Shown here one piece after another: positions 8,079-14,353 of a stretch of 16,860 nucleotides of DNA; positions within the stretch are counted from its first letter, which is position 1; each line of letters begins with the position of its first letter. This DNA comes from an uncultured Eubacterium sp. (lineage in GTDB: Bacteria; Bacillota; Clostridia; Lachnospirales; Lachnospiraceae): the NCBI GenBank assembly GCA_910579145.1, contig CAJTTQ010000042.1, positions 1 to 16,860 of the forward strand. Direction: 5' to 3'. The translations under genes and the position numbers were made by a program. A model generated the notes under the pieces. The model saw only the letters and a program-made list of their open reading frames with translations. It searched no databases and was not told where the DNA came from.

Positions 8079-9980
8079 ATGAAAAATGGGGTACAGAAAT
8101 TCGGTAAGTTTTTATCCTCGATGGTGATGCCAAATATCGGTGCGTTTATCGCATGGGGACTGATCACGGCACTGTTTATCGCGGATGGATGGCTGCCAAA
8201 CGAGGGGCTGGCTTCGATTCAGCCGTATATGCTGACTTACCTTCTTCCGATTTTGATCGCTTCCACTGGCGGGGCGCTGATCGGGGGAGAACGAGGCCGT
8301 GTCATGGGCGCGATTGCGATCATGGGCTGTATCGCCGGCGTCGGCGGGACGGAAGGACAGCCGATGCTCATGGGTGCGATGGTAATCGGTCCGTTTGCCG
8401 GGTGGGTCATCAAGAAATTTGATGAACTTATGGACGGTCATATGCCGACTGGGTTTGAAATGCTGATCAACAACTTTTCCGTCGGGATTTTCGGCATGAT
8501 CGTTGCGATTATCGGATATTTCCTGATCGGGCCGGTTATGACGACGATCCTGAACGTATTGTCGGCCGGCGTGACCGTTCTGATCGACCATGCGCTTTTG
8601 CCGCTCGTTGCCATTTTTGTGGAGCCGGCGAAGGTACTCTTCTTAAACAATGCGATCAACCACGGTATTTTTACGCCGATCGGTTCCGCACAGGCAGAGG
8701 CGGCAGGGCAGTCGATCATGTATATGCTGGAGGCAAATCCGGGGCCGGGACTTGGCGTTTTGCTGGCATATTGTTTCATGGCAAAAGACAAGGTGACGAA
8801 GCAGTCGGCGCCGGGAGCGGTGATCATCCACTTTTTTGGGGGAATCCACGAGATCTATTTCCCCTATATTCTGATGAATCCGATTCTGATCGTAGCGCCG
8901 ATCGTCGGAAATATGTGTTCTATCGTCTTTTTCTCGCTGACCGGATGCGGGTTGAAGGGACCGTCGTCGCCGGGCTCCATTATCGCGTTTTTGTCGATGG
9001 CGCCAAAGGATAAGATCGTACTGACGATTGTCGGCGTGCTGATCGCCGCGGTCGTATCATTCGTAATCGCCGCGCCGATCATCCGAATGATGGATGGCAA
9101 AAAGGGAAGTCTGTCAGAGGCACAGGGCAAGATGAACCAGATGAAAGCGGAGGCAAAAGGAAATGCGGTTTCCCCGGCCGATACGCTGACTGACGTATCC
9201 GGCATAAAGAAAATCATCTTTGCGTGCGACGCGGGGATGGGTTCTTCCGCGATGGGGGCCACTAAATTCCGCAATCGGATCAAGAACGTGCGCTCGGATA
9301 TCATTGTAAAAAATACTTCGGTGGATACGATTCCGGCCGACTGTGATGTGGCGGTCGTCCAGACGACACTGGCCGAGCGCGCGAGAAAATCAGCGCCACA
9401 GGCAAGACTTATCACGATCGGCAATTTTCTCGCGGATCCTTCGCTGGATGCCTTCTATGAGCAGCTGGCAGCGGAGAAGAACTCAGCGGACGCCGCGCAG
9501 GCAGGGGCCGAGGCCGCGGTGGCAAATGCAGGGGCAAACAATGTGGAGAACGCGGCGAGCAATAAGGTGATCGATGCGCATGGTATCAAACTGAACCAGA
9601 CGCCGGTATCCAAAGAAGAGGCGATCCGGGCGGCGGGAGAGCTGCTAGTGAAGCAGGGGTGCGTCGATGCGTCGTATGTGGACGCGATGATCGAACGCGA
9701 AAGACTGACGACGACGTATATGGGAATGGGGCTTGCCATCCCGCACGGCACATCCGAGGCTAAAGGTTCCGTAAAGAAGACGGGAATCGTGCTCGTACAG
9801 TATCCAGAGGGCGTGGATTTTGGCGACGAAAAGGCACAGTTAGTGTTCGGTATCGCAGGTATCGGCGATGAACATCTTGACCTGCTGCAGAAGATATGTG
9901 AAGCGCTGGAAGACGAAGATGTGATGGATAAGATGAAAACGACCGATGATGTTGCATGGATTCTCGAACAGTTGGCGTGA
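8079..9980 (+). CDS. mtlA: Mannitol-family PTS permease, EIICBA
   Basis: A 633-residue permease, close to the 637 of Escherichia coli MtlA and with the same C-B-A order. Residues about 1-340 are the EIIC membrane channel, with the hallmark GGIHEIYFPY at 254-263 and NHGIFTPIG. Residues about 377-465 are EIIB, with phospho-Cys383 in FACDAGMGSSAMGA. An Ala/Asn-rich linker (about 468-496) leads to EIIA (about 498-633), with phospho-His556 in GLAIPHGTSEAKG. All phospho-sites are intact, so it should import and phosphorylate a mannitol-like hexitol using the Enzyme I and HPr pool. TGGAG lies before the ATG. The symbol names the family; the real substrate may be another hexitol or ketose, because the partner dehydrogenase is SorE-like rather than MtlD. 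Confidence 0.93.
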   Translation: MKNGVQKFGKFLSSMVMPNIGAFIAWGLITALFIADGWLPNEGLASIQPYMLTYLLPILIASTGGALIGGERGRVMGAIAIMGCIAGVGGTEGQPMLMGAMVIGPFAGWVIKKFDELMDGHMPTGFEMLINNFSVGIFGMIVAIIGYFLIGPVMTTILNVLSAGVTVLIDHALLPLVAIFVEPAKVLFLNNAINHGIFTPIGSAQAEAAGQSIMYMLEANPGPGLGVLLAYCFMAKDKVTKQSAPGAVIIHFFGGIHEIYFPYILMNPILIVAPIVGNMCSIVFFSLTGCGLKGPSSPGSIIAFLSMAPKDKIVLTIVGVLIAAVVSFVIAAPIIRMMDGKKGSLSEAQGKMNQMKAEAKGNAVSPADTLTDVSGIKKIIFACDAGMGSSAMGATKFRNRIKNVRSDIIVKNTSVDTIPADCDVAVVQTTLAERARKSAPQARLITIGNFLADPSLDAFYEQLAAEKNSADAAQAGAEAAVANAGANNVENAASNKVIDAHGIKLNQTPVSKEEAIRAAGELLVKQGCVDASYVDAMIERERLTTTYMGMGLAIPHGTSEAKGSVKKTGIVLVQYPEGVDFGDEKAQLVFGIAGIGDEHLDLLQKICEALEDEDVMDKMKTTDDVAWILEQLA

Positions 9981-10019
9981 ATACGCAGTATAATCAGGAT
10001 TTAATATGATGCAGACAAC

Positions 10020-10055
10020 GAGAGTGTCCCTTTGGGCTCGAAGGGACGCTCTTTT
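10020..10055 (+). terminator. Rho-independent terminator after the mtlA-like gene
   Basis: AGAGTGTCCCTT (10021-10032) pairs with AAGGGACGCTCT (10041-10052) with a single G-U pair and an 8-base loop, followed by TTTT. It ends the dehydrogenase-regulator-permease operon and isolates the fbp gene that follows. Confidence 0.88.
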
Positions 10056-10090
10056 ACCATATCGCCGGGCGCGAAGAAATGGAGGGGCCT

Positions 10091-12031
10091 ATGGATGACC
10101 GATACTTAAAACTACTTGCGAAAGAATATCCAACCATTGACTGTGTGGCAAGTGAAATGGTGAATTTGTCGGCGATCAGAAGCCTGCCGAAAGGAACCGA
10201 ATATTTTTTCAGTGATCTGCACGGAGAATATGAAGCATTTCTTCATATGCTCAAAAGTGCCTCTGGGATCATAAAGAAAAAAATAGATCTCGTGTTTGGG
10301 AAAACCGTTTCTAACGCGGAGCGGGAGCTGCTGGCCAGTCTTATTTATTATCCCGAAAAGGAGATAAAAGAACTGTCTGATCAGGATTTAACGACAGACG
10401 AATGGAAAAGGCTTACGATTTACCGTCTCATTCTCGTCTGTGAGTCGGTATCTGCCAAATATACTCGTTCCCGCGTAAGAAAACGTGTTTCCAAAGACCT
10501 CGTGTATATTCTTGACGAGCTGCTGAACGTGACCGACGATGTAAATAAGGACTTCTATTATGATGAAATTATCAATACGATCATTGATACGGGACTTGAC
10601 GAAACGTTTATCATATCCTTATGCCGGTTGATCCAGTCGCTCTCGATCGACCGGCTGCATATCATTGGCGATATTTATGACAGGGGGCCACGGGCGGATA
10701 TCATTATGGATGAACTGATGGGCATGCACGACGTGGATATACAGTGGGGAAACCACGATATCTCCTGGATAGGAGCAGCATCCGGCAATCAAGCGCTGAT
10801 CGCCAATGTGATCCGGATCGCCATGCGTTACAATAATTTTGATATACTTGAGGACGGATACGGTCTGAACCTGCGGGCGCTGGCGGTGTTTGCCGCGGAA
10901 GCTTATAAGGAGGATGACTGTCAGCTGTACTATCCGAATACGCTCGATGATAACATTTATGACCCGGTGGATGCAGCGCTTGTGGCAAAGATGCACAAGG
11001 CGATCACAGTCATACAGCTTAAGCTTGAAGGGCAGCTGATGGAAAAATACCCGGAGTGGGAGATGCAGGAGCGCAGCTTATTCCGCCGGATCTGCGTTTC
11101 TGACCGCACGGTGGACATCGAAGGAAAAACGTGCCGGCTGAAGGACTGTTTTTTCCCGACTGTGGAGGCGGAGAATCCGCTTGTTCTTTCAGACGGTGAA
11201 CGGGAGTTGATGACGGTGCTCACGAATTCGTTTCTGCACAGTGAGAAGCTGCACCGGCACATTCGCTTCCTTCTCTCGAAGGGGTCCATGTATCAGATCT
11301 GTAATCAAAATCTTCTTTTTCACGGGTGTATTCCGATGGATGAGAACGGGGAGCTGCAGAGCGTTCAGATCAACGGGAAAAAATTCAGCGGAAAGAATCA
11401 TCTTGACAAATTGGATGAAATCGTGAACCGGGCGTATTTTTCCTCGGAACATACAGAGGAAAAGGAGTTTGCCCGCGATTTTTTGTGGTATTTGTGGTGC
11501 GGTCCCAAATCCCCGTTATACGGCAAAGATAAAATGGCGTTTTTTGAACGATATTATATCGAGGACAAAGAATTTCAGGGAGAGAGGTACAATGATTATT
11601 ATCTCTTTTCACAAAAGGCGTCCGTCTGTGAGGATATTTTACAGATGTTTGGGATTGACGCGCAAAGGGGACATATCATCAACGGGCATGTGCCGGTGAA
11701 GATCAAAAATGGAGAGAGTCCGGTAAAAGCAGATGGAAAATTGTTCGTCATTGACGGCGGTATCTCCAAAGCCTACCAGAAGGCGACCGGCATCGCCGGA
11801 TACACGCTGATTTACGATTCGCACAGTCTGAGCCTGGCGGAGCACAAGCCGTTCATATCTGGGAAAAGCAACCAGACGCCGACGATACAGCTTGTCGAGA
11901 AACTCGAGAGCCGGGCCAATATATCGGATACCGACAAAGGGGTGGAAATACTGGAAAAGATCAGTGATTTAAGAGAGCTGCTGAAGGCGTACAAATCGGG
12001 AGAAATAAAGGAGGAAATAAAGGAGCGGTAG
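10091..12031 (+). CDS. fbp: Class III fructose-1,6-bisphosphatase
   Basis: A 646-residue protein that matches Bacillus subtilis Fbp (671 residues) along its length. It hydrolyses fructose 1,6-bisphosphate to fructose 6-phosphate in gluconeogenesis. The metallophosphatase-like motifs are visible: FSDLHGEYEAF near residue 40, GDIYDRGPRADI, QWGNHDISWIGA, YTRSRVRK, and near the C-terminus HIINGHVPVK and FVIDGGISKAYQ...TGIAGYTL. The start at 10091 is chosen because GGAGG (10081-10085) sits 5 bases before it; an in-frame ATG at 10079 overlaps that ribosome binding site. It follows a terminator and precedes a new promoter, so it is probably a single-gene unit, though no clear promoter was found in the short gap before it. 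It acts against the glycolytic flow fed by FruK, so control by metabolites or transcription is expected. Confidence 0.96.
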   Translation: MDDRYLKLLAKEYPTIDCVASEMVNLSAIRSLPKGTEYFFSDLHGEYEAFLHMLKSASGIIKKKIDLVFGKTVSNAERELLASLIYYPEKEIKELSDQDLTTDEWKRLTIYRLILVCESVSAKYTRSRVRKRVSKDLVYILDELLNVTDDVNKDFYYDEIINTIIDTGLDETFIISLCRLIQSLSIDRLHIIGDIYDRGPRADIIMDELMGMHDVDIQWGNHDISWIGAASGNQALIANVIRIAMRYNNFDILEDGYGLNLRALAVFAAEAYKEDDCQLYYPNTLDDNIYDPVDAALVAKMHKAITVIQLKLEGQLMEKYPEWEMQERSLFRRICVSDRTVDIEGKTCRLKDCFFPTVEAENPLVLSDGERELMTVLTNSFLHSEKLHRHIRFLLSKGSMYQICNQNLLFHGCIPMDENGELQSVQINGKKFSGKNHLDKLDEIVNRAYFSSEHTEEKEFARDFLWYLWCGPKSPLYGKDKMAFFERYYIEDKEFQGERYNDYYLFSQKASVCEDILQMFGIDAQRGHIINGHVPVKIKNGESPVKADGKLFVIDGGISKAYQKATGIAGYTLIYDSHSLSLAEHKPFISGKSNQTPTIQLVEKLESRANISDTDKGVEILEKISDLRELLKAYKSGEIKEEIKER

Positions 12032-12038
12032 TTTTTAC

Positions 12039-12067
12039 TTGATTTCACCGTTTTTTCACGGTATAAT
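12039..12067 (+). promoter_or_regulatory. SigA-type promoter with inverted repeat in the spacer
   Basis: TTGATT (12039-12044) and TATAAT (12062-12067) are 17 bases apart. ACCGT and ACGGT form a perfect inverted repeat, separated by a T-rich hexanucleotide, that occupies the spacer and touches the -10. It could bind a regulator or form a small hairpin. This promoter would drive the three-gene set at 12134-14202. Confidence 0.75.
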
Positions 12068-12090
12068 AACGAAGTGGAACTTTTTTCATG

Positions 12091-12132
12091 CTCATTACAT
12101 ATGGTGTAAAAAAAGATATCGGGTGTAATGAG
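12091..12132 (+). promoter_or_regulatory. Structured leader that can pair across the start region
   Basis: CTCATTACA (12091-12099) is perfectly complementary to TGTAATGAG (12124-12132), just before the ATG at 12134 and next to the only ribosome-binding-like bases (GGGTG, 12121-12125). GGTGTAA occurs twice (12103-12109 and 12122-12128), and TACA (12096-12099) could pair instead with the nearer TGTA (12105-12108). The two pairings exclude each other, which is the layout of a switchable leader. This is seen by eye only, with no folding energy. Confidence 0.5.
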
Positions 12133-12133
12133 A

Positions 12134-12628
12134 ATGGATTTTGATACTTTTGTGCCTTTTCAGGGTTCCATGGTGCCCGTGCGGGGCACGATCTTAAACA
12201 TGTCAAGGGGAGATGACTGCTGCAGTCAGATGATCTCCCTGCGTACAGAAAATGGAATTGTAAATTTTCATGTTGGCGTGAATACGCTTATTGCAGAGAA
12301 CAGGCAGCTCCGGCGCGGGATGGAAGTGGTAGCATATTATGACAGCAACCTGCCTGTGCCTCTGATCTTCCCGCCACAGTACCGCGCGCAGGTCATAGCG
12401 GTGCCGGGAAGGAACGAACAGGTCATGCTCAGTTATTTCGACCGGAATTTATTATCTTCGGATCGTTCCCTCCAGTTAAATATCGGCCCGAACACGACAG
12501 TCAGGACAGCGAACGGACAGAATTTCGGATGCCGGCCCGGGGATCAGACATTGCTCGTATTCTATTCCGCGACGACAAGAAGCCTGCCGCCACAGACAAC
12601 GCCGCGGCTGATCATCGTGATCTGCTAG
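12134..12628 (+). CDS. Unknown protein with two tandem similar halves
   Basis: A 164-residue protein that I do not recognise. There is no signal peptide or membrane segment, and it is probably mostly beta strand. Two halves resemble each other. The first (about 16-90) runs through GTIL, NFHVGVNTLI, LRRGMEVVAYYD and PPQYRAQVIAV. The second (about 95-164) runs through LNIGPNTTVR, CRPGDQTLLVFYS and PPQTTPRLIIVI. The shared pattern is a Gly-x-Asn-Thr turn, an Arg-x-Gly turn before a strand ending in Tyr, and a Pro-Pro-Gln before a final hydrophobic strand. This suggests a duplicated small domain, possibly OB-like. The start at 12134 is preferred over 12128 because the weak GGGTG lies 8 bases upstream and 12128 is inside the leader hairpin. 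It heads a likely operon with the thioesterase-like and phosphoesterase genes. Confidence 0.75.
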   Translation: MDFDTFVPFQGSMVPVRGTILNMSRGDDCCSQMISLRTENGIVNFHVGVNTLIAENRQLRRGMEVVAYYDSNLPVPLIFPPQYRAQVIAVPGRNEQVMLSYFDRNLLSSDRSLQLNIGPNTTVRTANGQNFGCRPGDQTLLVFYSATTRSLPPQTTPRLIIVIC

Positions 12629-12667
12629 TGTGCGGGGAAGACGGAAAAGAAAGGAAATCACAGTATC

Positions 12668-13042
12668 ATGATGCAGATTGCGACGAGACGGTTTGTGCGG
12701 CCGGAGTTTATGAACCACCATCAGACGCTCTACGCCGGATATATTTCGGAATGGCTGACAGAGGCGGCGATGATCGGGGTTACGGCAGTTTTGGGAGAGA
12801 CAGAGCATGTCGTGCTCGCGGCGATCCGGGAAATACGGGTAAAAAAGCCGGTGACTGCCGGAATGATCTTGGAATTACAGTATGCGGCGGGGGAAATAGG
12901 AACTACAAGCGTAGAAATACAGATCGAGGGACGGGATTTTTTGACAAATACGCTTCATTTTACGGGAAGTGCGGTATTTGTTTCGGTTGATGATGACGGG
13001 AAAAAGAAACCGCACGGCCTGAAAAAGAATGCTGTGGGATGA
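12668..13042 (+). CDS. Hotdog-fold thioesterase-like protein
   Basis: A 124-residue protein that looks like the acyl-CoA thioesterase (YciA/BACH-like) hotdog family: FVRPEFMNHHQTLYAGYISEWLTEAAM resembles the family pattern of Pro, Asn-His, Thr-Leu, (Gly/Ala)-Gly, then Trp and (Asp)-Glu-Ala-Ala. This is followed by the strands VVLAAIREIRVKKPVTAGMILEL and SVEIQIEG. In related enzymes the residue before Glu-Ala-Ala is usually the catalytic Asp; here it is Thr31, followed by Glu32. It may use Glu32, have altered activity, or bind an acyl-CoA-like ligand without hydrolysis. AAAGGAAA lies 12 bases before the ATG. The stop lies within ATGA at 13039-13042, close to the next gene. Substrate unknown. 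Confidence 0.7.
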   Translation: MMQIATRRFVRPEFMNHHQTLYAGYISEWLTEAAMIGVTAVLGETEHVVLAAIREIRVKKPVTAGMILELQYAAGEIGTTSVEIQIEGRDFLTNTLHFTGSAVFVSVDDDGKKKPHGLKKNAVG

Positions 13043-13089
13043 CGGCGGCCTGTCTGGCGGGCTGTGGACATTACGAGGGGGAACATAAG

Positions 13090-14202
13090 ATGTGGACGTT
13101 GATTTTTGGCGGGATCGTTTTGGGCACCGTTCTGAGTATCGTGTATCTGGCGAGCCGGTTTGCCAGATTTAATGTAATACGAAAAAGAGCGAGAGGGAGA
13201 AAGGGGATCCGTTTTCTGCTGGGACTTGTCCCGGTCGCACTGATCCTTCTGGCCGTAGGACTAGCGCTCGGAGCGATCAATGCGATGGTGACGATGATGC
13301 ACCTGATGGTGTTCTGGCTCCTGTGCGATGGAGTGAGCAGACTGGTGGAAAAGAAGCGGAGCGCGGAGTTTGCCAGATATTATGCCGGTATCGCGGCGAT
13401 GGGGATCACGGTCGTTTACCTGGCGTGCGGATGGGTTATGGCACATCACGTATGGCATACGGTCTACACGCTGGCGACGGACAAAAACGTGGGCAGCCTG
13501 CGTCTGATACAATTTGCCGATTCCCATGTCGGTACGACATTTGACGGAGAGGGGTTTGCCGCCCACGTTCAGGCCATGCAGGCGGAACATCCTGATGTCG
13601 TCGTCGTGACCGGGGATTATGTGGACGATGATACGTCGAAAGAAGATATGATCGCGGCGTGCCGGGCGCTCGGTACGCTGAAAACGACATACGGCGTTTA
13701 TTATGCGTTTGGAAATCACGATAAAGGATATTACGGTTCCGAATTCCGTGGTTACAGCGGCGATGACCTGATCGCGGAACTGGAAAAAAATAATGTGACT
13801 GTGCTCCAGGATGAAACGGTTCTACTCGGTGAACAGGTTTACCTGATCGGCCGGCAGGACCGTTCCGAGGAGCGGGCGGGGGACAGGGCGTCGATGAAAG
13901 AACTGGTATCCGGCCTGGATCCGCAAAAGTACACGATCGTACTTGACCATCAGCCGCATGATTACGAGGCGCAGGAAGAAGCCGGCGTTGACCTCGTGCT
14001 GTCCGGCCACACGCATGGAGGGCAGTTGTTTCCGGTCAATTATGTGGGAGAGTGGACCGGGGAAAATGATAAGACATATGGATTGGAAAAAAGGGGAAAT
14101 ACAAACTTTATCGTGACATCCGGCATCGCGGACTGGGCGATCCGGTTTAAGACGGGATGTAAGTCGGAGTTTGTCATTGTCGATATCCAACAGAAAAGCT
14201 GA
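13090..14202 (+). CDS. Membrane-anchored metallophosphoesterase (YkuE/YaeI-like)
   Basis: A 370-residue protein with an N-terminal membrane region and a C-terminal calcineurin-like phosphoesterase domain. Four hydrophobic segments lie at about 2-20, 42-62, 65-86 and 100-120. The catalytic domain follows from about 135, with all metal-binding motifs: Asp144 and His146 in FADSHVG, Asp176 in VTGDYVDD, Asn209-His210-Asp211 in FGNHDKG, His286 in DHQPHD, and His306 and His308 in SGHTHGGQLFP. This pattern fits the YkuE/YaeI group, whose members are linked to cell-envelope lipid or lipid-linked phosphate substrates. The start at 13090 has a strong GAGGGGGA (13075-13082) 7 bases upstream; an earlier in-frame ATG at 13039 overlaps the previous stop but adds an unusual Cys-rich stretch. 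Substrate is not predictable. Confidence 0.9.
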   Translation: MWTLIFGGIVLGTVLSIVYLASRFARFNVIRKRARGRKGIRFLLGLVPVALILLAVGLALGAINAMVTMMHLMVFWLLCDGVSRLVEKKRSAEFARYYAGIAAMGITVVYLACGWVMAHHVWHTVYTLATDKNVGSLRLIQFADSHVGTTFDGEGFAAHVQAMQAEHPDVVVVTGDYVDDDTSKEDMIAACRALGTLKTTYGVYYAFGNHDKGYYGSEFRGYSGDDLIAELEKNNVTVLQDETVLLGEQVYLIGRQDRSEERAGDRASMKELVSGLDPQKYTIVLDHQPHDYEAQEEAGVDLVLSGHTHGGQLFPVNYVGEWTGENDKTYGLEKRGNTNFIVTSGIADWAIRFKTGCKSEFVIVDIQQKS

Positions 14203-14237
14203 ACGAACGCTGCTTTATGAAACATGGAAGGACGAAC

Positions 14238-14297
14238 GAAGCCTGCGCAATCTGCAGATGGAAACATCGGCGGATGCGCAGGCTTCATTTGTTTATG
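14238..14297. terminator. Strong hairpin terminator, probably shared by convergent genes
   Basis: GAAGCCTGCGCA (14238-14249) pairs with TGCGCAGGCTTC (14275-14286). The stem continues inward through TCTGC/GCGGA to GATG-GAAA-CATC, ending in a GAAA tetraloop, with one bulged A. A T-rich tail (ATTTGTTTATG) follows on the plus strand, so it should end the operon of the metallophosphoesterase. It also lies just beyond the end of the minus-strand GH43 gene and may stop that transcript, although the T tract on that side is poor. Confidence 0.82.
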
Positions 14298-14353
14298 TTC
14301 TGTTATTCTGATGCGGTAATCTGATTAGCAGTCCCGCAGTTTTTGTGACCGGT

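Noticed and set aside
12047..12062. ACCGT/ACGGT hairpin as the fbp terminator
   Set aside because: The stem is only five base pairs and no T tract follows it; it lies within a good promoter spacer.
12529..12990. 153-codon plus-strand open frame overlapping the unknown protein and thioesterase genes
   Set aside because: It is an out-of-frame overlap with low-complexity Gly/Arg/Asp composition; the two frames it overlaps have coherent protein patterns.
13039..13089. Upstream start of the metallophosphoesterase with a lipobox-like LAGC
   Set aside because: The sequence before LAGC is too short and lacks a basic region for a lipoprotein signal, and the ATG at 13090 has a much better ribosome binding site.
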